Assembly (NCBI RefSeq): GCF_902364365.1
Contig: NZ_CABJDN010000011.1
Coordinates: forward strand, 1-64,000
Source of the DNA: Bacteroides intestinalis
GTDB lineage: Bacteria; Bacteroidota; Bacteroidia; Bacteroidales; Bacteroidaceae
Reading direction: 5' to 3'
DNA: 64,000 nt
The position numbers were made by a program, and so were the translations under genes. The notes beneath the pieces are model-generated. The model was not told the origin of the DNA. It ran no database searches and saw nothing but the letters and a program-made list of their open reading frames with translations. Positions 18,462 to 27,060 of the stretch are shown in pieces; position 1 is the first letter of the stretch, and each line of letters begins with the position of its first letter.

Positions 18462-19775
18462 TTAATTTAAGTATGGTGTTTTAAATCCTAATTTCTTCAA
18501 TCCTTTTTGCACATCCGGATGACTCATAAACAATTTCCATATCAAACCCGTACGATAATTTTCTATCATAACAACAATAGGTCCCTGATCTATAGCCAAA
18601 TAAGATGGTGCAAACCAATCAGCAGTCAAGTTAAATGCATCCTTGAAACCATATTCTCCCCAAAGCTTATCGCCAAGCTCCTCATAGAAATAGCGCATGG
18701 CCTGCAATGAATATTCCGGCGCATAAGGAATAGACGACAAGGCGGCTGTTGGAGTAATAACACCACGGTCATTACCAGGACAATGCGCAGAGTAGCCTTT
18801 ATCACCATCACTGGCTGTCAGTCCCCAGCAGTGTTCTCCATACCCTTTATACCCCTTCGGATTATCTATGCAATAAGCACGATTAATCAGAGTATGTGCT
18901 TTCATCTGTTCTTCATAATCAGCATAATAATCTTTCAAGCCACGCGGGTCAAGTCCCATATAAGAATAATGGGTAAAGAACAAAGGTCCGCCATAATCAC
19001 TTCCCAATGGCAAGGTTATATCATAATACTTCTTACCATTCTTGAAAACGATAGAATTAGCCCATCCTTTGTGATATACCGACTCTGCAATGGGATAAGT
19101 GGGTGAAGAAGCAGCAAGGATATACGTAATATGACACTCATTATGCCCTTTTATCTGATGGTTCATCGCCCAACCGTTATTGGGCGACCAATGCCAATAG
19201 AGTACATCCTCACCACCTTTAGTAAACCAATTCCATTCAGCCTGACGCCACAGGCCATTAATAAGACCACGGATACGCCTTTCTACCTGATTATCTTTGT
19301 TGAAATACTGATGTGCAGCCAGCAGCCCTTCGAACATGAAAGCCGACTCTACCAGATCGGCACCATCATCTTTCCGACTGAAAGAAATGGTTTCTCCGCT
19401 CTGCCCATTTATCCAGTGCGCCCAAATGCCATGGTAACTGTCCGTATTCTTATCATTCAGAAAACTGACAATTTTCAGCATACGCTCTGCCGCTTGTTCA
19501 CGCGTTACAAATCCACGTTCTGCACCGACAATAATAGCCATTACCCCAAAACCGGAGCCACCAATGGTAACAATATCGTCATTACCATTACTACGTTCGC
19601 GTGCCAAACCCGAAACCGGATGTCCGTAATCCCAGAAATAACGGAAAGTCTGTTTCTGCACGAGGGTCATCAGTTCTTCATCAGACAAGTTCTTCCCCTT
19701 CTTACCACCGGAAGCTGCCGACAGCAGGCTAAACGGGTAAAGCAGAAGCATCACATATATTATAAGTCTCATCAT
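18462..19775 (-). CDS. GH144-like (glycoamylase domain) secreted glucanase, copy A
   Basis: A 437-residue enzyme with an N-terminal signal peptide (IIYVMLLLYPFSLLSAAS) and no obvious lipobox. The whole remainder is one (alpha/alpha)6-type 'glycoamylase' domain, from LMTLVQKQTFRYFWDYGHP to MIENYRTGLIWKLFMSHPDVQKGLKKLGF. This domain defines GH144, whose characterised members are endo-beta-1,2-glucanases. It is strongly similar to the next gene (copy B) along its length, e.g. the shared stretches WNWF/WTWFxKGGExVLYWHWSPN and GYSAHxPxNDxGVIxPTAALS. It is separated from copy B by 12 nt. Endo-beta-1,2-glucanase is the best guess; the copy may differ in mode. Confidence 0.85.
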   Translation of the reverse strand: MMRLIIYVMLLLYPFSLLSAASGGKKGKNLSDEELMTLVQKQTFRYFWDYGHPVSGLARERSNGNDDIVTIGGSGFGVMAIIVGAERGFVTREQAAERMLKIVSFLNDKNTDSYHGIWAHWINGQSGETISFSRKDDGADLVESAFMFEGLLAAHQYFNKDNQVERRIRGLINGLWRQAEWNWFTKGGEDVLYWHWSPNNGWAMNHQIKGHNECHITYILAASSPTYPIAESVYHKGWANSIVFKNGKKYYDITLPLGSDYGGPLFFTHYSYMGLDPRGLKDYYADYEEQMKAHTLINRAYCIDNPKGYKGYGEHCWGLTASDGDKGYSAHCPGNDRGVITPTAALSSIPYAPEYSLQAMRYFYEELGDKLWGEYGFKDAFNLTADWFAPSYLAIDQGPIVVMIENYRTGLIWKLFMSHPDVQKGLKKLGFKTPYLN

Positions 19776-19787
19776 ATATTCTATTTA

Positions 19788-21428
19788 TCAGTTTAGTGCA
19801 GGGCTCTCAAAGCCTAACTTTTTCATTCCCTGCTGAATTTCCGGAATAGCCATGAATAAATTCCAAAGCATTCCTGTCCTATAATTTTCTATCATACAAA
19901 TAATCGGTCCCTGGTCAATAGCTATACACTGGTTATCATACCAATTAGCTGTCAGGTTGAAAGCATCTACAAAACCATAATCTCTCCAAAGTTTATCACC
20001 CATCTTATAATAGTAGAAGTGCAATGCAGACATCGACTCTTCCGGAGTATAAGGAAATGCAGACAATGCAGCCGTAGGAGCAATCACTCCTTTATCATTT
20101 GTAGGTGAATGTGCCGAATAGCCATTATCACCATCACTAGCTGTCAGCCCCCAACAAGAAGCTCCATAACCAGCATATCCCTTAGGATTCTCCTTACAAT
20201 AATTATAATTGATCAGAGTATGGTTTTGATTCTGTTCCCAATAATCAGCATATTGATCTTTCAGTCCTTTCGGATTAATGCCCAAGAAGGAATATTGAGA
20301 TAAGAATAACGGTCCACCCTTATCAGCTCCCAGCGGAAGCTTGTATCCATAATAGGTATTACCATTCTTCAAACCGCCATTCCTTGCCCATCCAGCTTCA
20401 TAAACCGCCTTATCGATAGGATAAGTAGGTGAAGAAGCTGCAAGCACATAAGTTATCAGGCACTCATTCCAACCTCTGATCGGAAGATTCTTCTCAAATC
20501 CATAGTTCGGACTCCAATGCCAATACAGAACAGACTCTCCACCTTTCTGAAACCAAGTCCATTCAATAGCTTCCCACAGGCGGGTTATATCAGAACGCAA
20601 CTTGCTCTCAGCTTCCGAACCGTCCTTAAAGTATGCACGTGCTGCAAGCAGTCCCTGGAAAAGTAAAGAAGTTTCTACCAGATCCGCACCATCATCTTTA
20701 TCACCGAATGGCTTTGTCTCACCGGTTGCACCATTAATCCAGTGTGCATAGGCTCCATGGTAACTCGTACACTCCTTATCCAAGAAAGTAACAATCTTCT
20801 GCACTCTTTCAAGAGCTTCCTGTCGGGTTACAAATCCCCTTTCGGCCGCTACCAGCATCGCCATCACTCCAAATCCTGTTCCTCCGGTAGTAACAACATC
20901 ACCGGAAGTTGTTCTTTCGCGTGCCATACCGGAATGTGCATGACCGAAGTTCCAGAAATACTTAAAAGTTTGTTTCTGCACCAAAGTTAATAAATCCTCG
21001 TCAGGAATGCGGTCAAACTTATCCGAATCATCCATCCCTGTACGGATTTCATAGACTTTACCATTGGTAAGAGATACTCCGGAGGTGGATTTCACCCCCG
21101 GATTGATCACCAGTTTATATGAGGAAAAACTTTTAAAGCCACCTATTGGAGTCAACGAGAGTTTATCCTTTCCCTGTAATTTTGAATCATATGCCACCGC
21201 CTGATCATTCAGTTTCAATATGATATTACTCTGAATCGTAGCTTCATCCACTGCATCTGTGAATGTAAGCACAATACTGGCATTGGGAGCTACATTTTCA
21301 AAGGAACTCTGATCCTGTTTCTCACCAATGGATATACTTTGCAGTTCAAATTTTCCAAGTGTTTCCGAAGCATCATCTTTACTGCAAGAAATCAGTAATA
21401 AGGACAGTATGAAATAAACTGCTCTCAT
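19788..21428 (-). CDS. GH144-like lipoprotein with N-terminal Ig-like domain, copy B
   Basis: Read from 21428 (MRAVYFILSLLLISC), a lipoprotein of 546 residues; the frame is open up to an ATG at 21455 that overlaps the LamG stop, but the later start gives the proper lipobox. A bacterial Ig-like (Big_5-type) domain covers about residues 25-130, followed by the glycoamylase/GH144 domain (LLTLVQKQTFKYFWNFGH... to ...IQQGMKKLGFESPALN). The lipid anchor and Ig spacer suggest a cell-surface endo-enzyme that makes the first cut for the SusCD importer, while copy A would act in the periplasm. That division is an inference. Confidence 0.86.
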   Translation of the reverse strand: MRAVYFILSLLLISCSKDDASETLGKFELQSISIGEKQDQSSFENVAPNASIVLTFTDAVDEATIQSNIILKLNDQAVAYDSKLQGKDKLSLTPIGGFKSFSSYKLVINPGVKSTSGVSLTNGKVYEIRTGMDDSDKFDRIPDEDLLTLVQKQTFKYFWNFGHAHSGMARERTTSGDVVTTGGTGFGVMAMLVAAERGFVTRQEALERVQKIVTFLDKECTSYHGAYAHWINGATGETKPFGDKDDGADLVETSLLFQGLLAARAYFKDGSEAESKLRSDITRLWEAIEWTWFQKGGESVLYWHWSPNYGFEKNLPIRGWNECLITYVLAASSPTYPIDKAVYEAGWARNGGLKNGNTYYGYKLPLGADKGGPLFLSQYSFLGINPKGLKDQYADYWEQNQNHTLINYNYCKENPKGYAGYGASCWGLTASDGDNGYSAHSPTNDKGVIAPTAALSAFPYTPEESMSALHFYYYKMGDKLWRDYGFVDAFNLTANWYDNQCIAIDQGPIICMIENYRTGMLWNLFMAIPEIQQGMKKLGFESPALN

Positions 21429-21451
21429 ATTCACTCTATTTCTAACGGTCA

Positions 21452-22291
21452 TCATTCTTTACCTGAATAAAGTTGCTTGATATCAGAGGCAGATATAGCC
21501 CTGTCATAGAAGCGGAACTGGTCTAACTGTCCCGGAAAATTGGACGCCCAACTCTGTGCTCCTGCACCTTCTGTCAAACTGGGTTTTGTGCTAAACTGAA
21601 ATGCTCCGATAGCAAATGTACCCAAATCTTTAAATTTAAGCTTTCCATAACCGGGCAGCTCTTTTGTAAATGCACTTTCACCATTCCGGTAAACTGTTAC
21701 TGTCGAATTACTACCATCATAAACAAATGCCATATGAACCCATTCGGTACCAAAGACATTGTCTATCTTAGCTTCTACCCATCTCTCATCATTATCCTTC
21801 ACTGATGTACAGTTATACAGATGCATCTTGAAGAAAGCCTGAGTCTCACTACTTGTATTTTCCAGATAGATATCAAAATTACCCCAGAAAGTCTTGGTAT
21901 TAGGAATACTGAAGACACCATATGCGGAAGTATTTCTCGTTGTTTTCATCCAGAAAGCCACCGTACAACTTCCTAAATCGGGTATAGAATCGGTCAGATA
22001 AGAAGGAACACGGGCTAACAGATACGTATCTTTTGTGCCTTGATAAGCTTGTCCGTTGATTCCATCAGTATAAGTAATATCCCCTCCGGCACTCATGAGG
22101 AAGGTGTAATTACCCTTATCACGCATATCATTCTCAAAAGGCAAGAACAATTTCATAGGTGAAAACACTTTGGGGGCAGAACTATCCGGATAATCAAAAG
22201 CCGGGTGATCCATATCCTGGAAACAAGATTGCAAAGTGAGTGCTGACACACAAAATGCCAACAATAAATTAATATATCTTTTCATGGTCAT
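21452..22291 (-). CDS. LamG-like (concanavalin-fold) surface lipoprotein, putative glycan binder
   Basis: A 279-residue lipoprotein with lipobox LTLQSC and an acidic sequence after the Cys. The C-terminal about 200 residues are a LamG/laminin-type jelly roll (CTVAFWMKTTRN, EWVHMAFVYDGSNSTVTVYRNGE, LDQFRFYDRAISASDIKQLY). In SusCD loci a lipoprotein in this position, directly after SusD, is usually the surface glycan-binding protein. There are no catalytic residues that I can name. Start at 22291 (MTMKRY) or 22285 (MKRY). It overlaps or abuts copy B of the glucanase. Confidence 0.83.
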   Translation of the reverse strand: MTMKRYINLLLAFCVSALTLQSCFQDMDHPAFDYPDSSAPKVFSPMKLFLPFENDMRDKGNYTFLMSAGGDITYTDGINGQAYQGTKDTYLLARVPSYLTDSIPDLGSCTVAFWMKTTRNTSAYGVFSIPNTKTFWGNFDIYLENTSSETQAFFKMHLYNCTSVKDNDERWVEAKIDNVFGTEWVHMAFVYDGSNSTVTVYRNGESAFTKELPGYGKLKFKDLGTFAIGAFQFSTKPSLTEGAGAQSWASNFPGQLDQFRFYDRAISASDIKQLYSGKE

Positions 22292-22302
22292 TACTATATG
22301 AA

Positions 22303-23820
22303 TTAATAATTAGGGTTTTGAACTAACACGCCATTTGATTTGTCAATTTCGTCTTGAGGCAAAGGTAACAATGCATGCTTATCCTGGTAACCGGTCTTTC
22401 CGGCTGCATGTAGCACTTCCTTCGCTATCCCCCAACGTACAAGATCATAGAAACGGTCGAATTCCATACCCAACTCAACACGACGTTCATGACGAATAGC
22501 TTCCCGCAATTCACTCTGATTATCAGTGGTAACCTCCGGCAAGATATTAGCATTCGTACCACGGGCACGGGCACGTACCATCTCAAGATATCTTCTTGCA
22601 CTTGTATTATCACCCAGTTCGCAAGCAGCTTCCGCAGCCATCAGTACGACATCCGAATAACGGATCAGACGAATATTCACCCAATACCCACTCTTCGTAT
22701 ACTTTTCGCGCAAAGCCGGATCTGTATACACTTTCTTATTAAAGTACTTTGCTATCACATCGGCATTGGCAACCGGTTTTTCTCCATAAGGCTTATTTGC
22801 AGGAATGGTCGAAGGATCTTCTCCCGTTCTAATAAAATACAATAAAGTCTCATCCTTTCTCGGGTCACCTTCTTCGAATGCGTCAGCCAATAATTGAGTA
22901 GGCGTATGTTGCCCCCAACCTAAATTCCACTCACCGGCGCCACGACAACCCTGTACCTGAGCATACTGGCTACCAATTTCGTTGGACCCCGGAAGAGCAG
23001 CAGTAGCAGTACATTGAAGTTCCAGAACAGACTCACCGCAGTTTTCACCTTTCTCACGGAAAATATCTTCATAAGGTGTATTCAAATTATATAAACCGGA
23101 AGAAATAACGTCCTCTGCTGCCGCACGCATATTGTTCCAATCATTACGCATCATATAAGTACGGGCATGTAAGGCACGAGCCGCTCCCCAGCTAAGACGA
23201 CCGACATATTGTGCTTCCCAAGTCCTCGGCAGGTAAGATTCTGCATTCGTCAAATCTTCATCAATCAAAGTATATATCTGAGCTACAGAAGATTTAGGAA
23301 TATTGGCATCTGCTACACTCCCTACTTTAAAATCAATCAAGGGCACTTCGCCAAAAGCACGTACCAAATTGAAATAACAGAAAGCACGCATCAATAAAGC
23401 TTCTCCCTTATTGACTAAGTCACCGCCTGTCAATGAAGGATTCGACTTCATCTCCTCCAATACATCATTTGCTTTATGAATCAAGGTATAATTGGCATTC
23501 CAGTAACTTTTTACCATGCCATTACTTGCAGCATATTCAAAATCATCGAACATTTTTCCTGTTGCAGATCCGTCAGACAGTGTACTACCCTTTTCCGCAT
23601 CTTCCGAACGCATACCGTGAATAGCCAATGCCGTATTTCCGGAAACAATATGATAACCGCGAAGCAAGGCATACATATTAAAAATCTGTGTTTCGTAAGT
23701 ACCACCAGTCAGGTCATCTTCAGTCAATACTCCTTGCGGTTTCTGATCTAACAGGTCACTGCATGACATCTGGGAACATCCCAGTGCCAAAGCCATCACA
23801 TAATAAAATATCTTTTTCAT
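22303..23820 (-). CDS. SusD/RagB-family nutrient-binding lipoprotein
   Basis: Outer-membrane lipoprotein that forms the lid of the SusCD importer. It reads from 23820 (MKKIFYYVMALALGCSQMSC), with 505 residues. The N-terminus after the lipobox is DLLDQKPQGVLTEDDL. TPR-like helices follow, and the C-terminal SusD signature is visible (LREAIRHERRVELGMEFDRFYDLVRWG, then LLPLPQDEI). A longer frame to 23850 exists but lacks a signal peptide start. It lies 32 nt after SusC and before the LamG protein, the canonical locus order. Confidence 0.94.
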   Translation of the reverse strand: MKKIFYYVMALALGCSQMSCSDLLDQKPQGVLTEDDLTGGTYETQIFNMYALLRGYHIVSGNTALAIHGMRSEDAEKGSTLSDGSATGKMFDDFEYAASNGMVKSYWNANYTLIHKANDVLEEMKSNPSLTGGDLVNKGEALLMRAFCYFNLVRAFGEVPLIDFKVGSVADANIPKSSVAQIYTLIDEDLTNAESYLPRTWEAQYVGRLSWGAARALHARTYMMRNDWNNMRAAAEDVISSGLYNLNTPYEDIFREKGENCGESVLELQCTATAALPGSNEIGSQYAQVQGCRGAGEWNLGWGQHTPTQLLADAFEEGDPRKDETLLYFIRTGEDPSTIPANKPYGEKPVANADVIAKYFNKKVYTDPALREKYTKSGYWVNIRLIRYSDVVLMAAEAACELGDNTSARRYLEMVRARARGTNANILPEVTTDNQSELREAIRHERRVELGMEFDRFYDLVRWGIAKEVLHAAGKTGYQDKHALLPLPQDEIDKSNGVLVQNPNY

Positions 23821-23852
23821 ACTGATCGTTTTTCTTTTATTAGATTTCATGT

Positions 23853-26800
23853 TTAGAATGATAAGTTAAAGCCTAATGTATAAACTACAGGCATTGGATA
23901 ACCTCCACCATCTACACCAAACGCTGTTGCACTACCACCAACTTCAGGAGTATATCCGGTATTGCGGCTCCATGTTTTAGGATTCTGCACATTACCATAG
24001 ATACGTAAAGATTGCAGTTTGATGCGGTTCAACAAACGGGGATTAAAGGTATATCCCAGCTCGATGTTACGGATACGGAAGAAACTTCCGTCTTCTACAT
24101 AGTAAGAAGAAGCTTCCAGATTTACAGAACGGGATGGATCAAGAATCGGATCCCAGTTGGATGTTCCTTCACCATGCCAACGGTTCAAATGCCCTGTGCG
24201 ATAGTTGAATTGTGCATAAGCACTACTATCCCAGTTACGATAAACCTCATTTCCATAAACTCCCATCATATCTACACTCAAATCAAAATTCTTGTAACCC
24301 AGATTTACGCTAAAACCATAAGTAAAATCCGGAGTAGGATTACCAATCATAGTACGGTCTTTCTCTGAGATAATACCGTCACCATTTACATCAGCAAACT
24401 TCAAATCGCCCGGCTTCACAGAAGCTACCTGATTAGGTGCTGAAGTTTCGATGTCGGTCTCATTCTGATAAACACCTGCCACTTTGTAGCCATAGAAGTA
24501 GCCGATAGGATATCCTTCAGATACACGGGAAACGCCATTGATTATTGAATAATCCTTGCTTATCAATGATACAACTTCATTATCAATAGTCGTTAGATTG
24601 GCTGAAACACCATAACGCCAGTTTTCACCGATTTTATCGCTATAGGATGCTGCCAACTCAAAACCACGGTTACGAATTTCTCCTGTATTCTGCAATGCAG
24701 GAACCGTACCTGAAAGACCGGGAACGCTCGTCAGCAAGTCTTTGGTTGTCTTATTGTAATAAACAGGAGAAATCTGCATGCGACCATCCAACAGATGCAT
24801 ATCAAAACCAACTTCCCATGAATAGTTACGCTCCCAACCCAATGTCTGTGAAATCAGTTTATCCGGTCCCTTACCTGCAATAACATTATCACCAAAGACT
24901 GCAGAACCCGAACTTGTAATATTAGGATAGGCCGGATAGCGGGAACCTCCTGTATTCTGGCTTCCCAAAACACCCCATGAGCCTTTCAGCTTCAGATAAT
25001 CAATTACATTCTGTTTCTTCATGAATGCTTCTTCACTCATAACCCAACCGGCACCGAATGAATAGAAATTATCCCATGTATTTCCTGTTCTCTTAAATAC
25101 GGAAGAACCGTCACGACGATAAGAAGCATTCAGCAAATAACGATTTTTATAGTTATACAATGCACGGAACAGATAGGACATTGTAAAACGTTTGTATTGG
25201 GATCCGCCATTAGTAGCTGATGTAGCATCATCAATCATAGTAATCCACCACTTATCTATATCTTCGCCAATGGGAACACCATAGCCCGGCAATTGACTGC
25301 GGCCACCCGATAAATCAGAATATTCATTATAATTCGTAGTAAGACCGGCAGTCAGAGTTAAACCATGATCACCAAACTGATTAATATAAGTCAATACATA
25401 ATCGGACTGTGCAGCCATTGATGTAGACTTCGACTGACTGATACTTTCTTTATCCGTTAATCTTTCTTTACCACCTTCTACATCCGGGTTATACACATAA
25501 ATAAGCGGAGAATAAGAACGTGACTGACTGGAGGCATAATCCAGGGAGAAAGTAGCCTTAAAGGTTAGATTCTTCATCAAATCAAGTTCTCCGTAGATAT
25601 TTCCTGCCATACGATAGTTTGCAGATTTATTATGAGCACCTCTCAACACAGGTTCAATCATAGGATTCCAGACCTGAGCACGCTGAAAATCAGGAAGAGT
25701 ATGTAAAAGACCGCTTTCTGCATCATAAACAGGAGCAATCGGAGCTGCTTTCAAAGCAGAGCCTACACCTTTTGCATCAGGATATAATGCACGTACACCG
25801 TTCACCTGGAAACCAAAACGTAAGAAGTCGGTTACTTTATGTTCACTATGCAAATTCACAGTAAACTTATTCAGCTTTTCACTCTTGATGGAACCCTCTT
25901 CCATTACATATCCCAAGCCCAGATAAAACTTACTTCTATCTCCCGAAGCTGTAATGCTAACCGTATTGTTAGTTAGGAAACCTGTTTGGAACATCTCATC
26001 CTGCCAGTCAGTATCTGCATTCCATACGGTATAATCGTACGGATCGCCACCCTGATTCATGCGTTGCTCATTATAAAGCATTTTGAACTGCTCTGCATTA
26101 GTCAGGCTAACGCGGTCTGTAACCTTTTTCCAACCCACCGAACCATTAATACTGACCTGAGTCTTACCTTCTTTTGCCTTCTTAGTAGTAATGATAATAA
26201 CACCATTAGCACCACGCACACCAAAAATAGCCAAGGAAGAAGGGTCTTTCAGGATTTCCATAGATTCAATATCTGCTGTATTCAGATAGTTGATGTTATC
26301 CGTAAACAGTCCGTCCACTACATATAACGGAGTATAACCATTGATAGAGTTTGTACCGCGAACACGAATTTCCGGATCCTGCCCGGCACGTCCTGTATTG
26401 ATAACCTGCACACCGGCAACCTTACCTTGAATAGAAGCCAAAGGATTGGTAGATGGTTTTGAAGCAATCTCGGCAGCTTTCACTGTTACAATAGAACCGG
26501 TCAAATCACGCTTTTTGGCGCTACCATAACCTACTACTACAACTTCTTCAATGAGCTGACTATCCTCTTCCATCATAAGATTCACTGTAGAACGTCCATT
26601 AAGCGCCACTTCCTGTTCCTTCATACCAATATAGCTGAATATCAAAGTGGCATTCGCCGGTACGCCAGAAATCTGGTATTTTCCGTCGATATCCGTAATA
26701 GTTCCCATATTCTCCTGTCCTTTTACCCGAACAGAAGCACCTATAACAGTTTCGCCTGTCTTATCTGTAACGACACCCGAAACTGTAATCTTGTTCTGCG

Positions 26801-26858
26801 CCATCGAAACGACAGCAAACAGCAACATCACACATGTAATTAATAGATTTCTTTTCAT
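23853..26858 (-). CDS. SusC/RagA-family TonB-dependent outer-membrane importer
   Basis: A 1,001-residue outer-membrane transporter, read from 26858 (MKRNLLITCVMLLFAVVSMAQ). The N-terminal carboxypeptidase-like domain is present (VSGVVTDKTGETVIGASVRVKG...G), followed by the TonB-box area (EEVVVVGYGSAKKRDLTGSI). The plug ends with VRGTNSINGYTPLYVVDGLF, and the 22-strand barrel ends in an aromatic C-terminus (TLGFNLSF). It pairs with the following SusD to import oligosaccharides. A consensus promoter lies 26 nt upstream of the start codon, so SusC begins the main transcript. Confidence 0.95.
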   Translation of the reverse strand: MKRNLLITCVMLLFAVVSMAQNKITVSGVVTDKTGETVIGASVRVKGQENMGTITDIDGKYQISGVPANATLIFSYIGMKEQEVALNGRSTVNLMMEEDSQLIEEVVVVGYGSAKKRDLTGSIVTVKAAEIASKPSTNPLASIQGKVAGVQVINTGRAGQDPEIRVRGTNSINGYTPLYVVDGLFTDNINYLNTADIESMEILKDPSSLAIFGVRGANGVIIITTKKAKEGKTQVSINGSVGWKKVTDRVSLTNAEQFKMLYNEQRMNQGGDPYDYTVWNADTDWQDEMFQTGFLTNNTVSITASGDRSKFYLGLGYVMEEGSIKSEKLNKFTVNLHSEHKVTDFLRFGFQVNGVRALYPDAKGVGSALKAAPIAPVYDAESGLLHTLPDFQRAQVWNPMIEPVLRGAHNKSANYRMAGNIYGELDLMKNLTFKATFSLDYASSQSRSYSPLIYVYNPDVEGGKERLTDKESISQSKSTSMAAQSDYVLTYINQFGDHGLTLTAGLTTNYNEYSDLSGGRSQLPGYGVPIGEDIDKWWITMIDDATSATNGGSQYKRFTMSYLFRALYNYKNRYLLNASYRRDGSSVFKRTGNTWDNFYSFGAGWVMSEEAFMKKQNVIDYLKLKGSWGVLGSQNTGGSRYPAYPNITSSGSAVFGDNVIAGKGPDKLISQTLGWERNYSWEVGFDMHLLDGRMQISPVYYNKTTKDLLTSVPGLSGTVPALQNTGEIRNRGFELAASYSDKIGENWRYGVSANLTTIDNEVVSLISKDYSIINGVSRVSEGYPIGYFYGYKVAGVYQNETDIETSAPNQVASVKPGDLKFADVNGDGIISEKDRTMIGNPTPDFTYGFSVNLGYKNFDLSVDMMGVYGNEVYRNWDSSAYAQFNYRTGHLNRWHGEGTSNWDPILDPSRSVNLEASSYYVEDGSFFRIRNIELGYTFNPRLLNRIKLQSLRIYGNVQNPKTWSRNTGYTPEVGGSATAFGVDGGGYPMPVVYTLGFNLSF

Positions 26859-26883
26859 TTTGTATTGATTTAAAATTACTCTG

Positions 26884-26915
26884 CAAACGTATAGCAATAA
26901 TTGATTTAAGTCAAA
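26884..26915 (-). promoter_or_regulatory. Bacteroides-type promoter of the susC operon
   Basis: On the minus strand: TTTG (26912-26915), 20 nt, TACGTTTG (26884-26891), matching the consensus; it lies 26 nt before the susC start and suggests a very short leader. Confidence 0.75.
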
Positions 26916-26932
26916 AAACAGGCTACCACAAG

Positions 26933-26956
26933 AGTACCATGCCTAAACATGGCACT
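26933..26956. promoter_or_regulatory. Palindrome upstream of the susC promoter, candidate operator
   Basis: AGTaCCATG (26933-26941), 6-nt spacer, CATGGcACT (26948-26956): 9-nt arms with one mismatch, 17 nt upstream of the -33 box. This is the position where an activator such as the locus regulator would bind. Confidence 0.45.
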
Positions 26957-27060
26957 ACTTTATAACTACTACATACTCGCAGAACTAATTAGTTATCAGA
27001 TATTTATTTTCAATAAAGTTTCTGTATTCGTTCTTTATCTATCTACTACCAAACAGGTAC

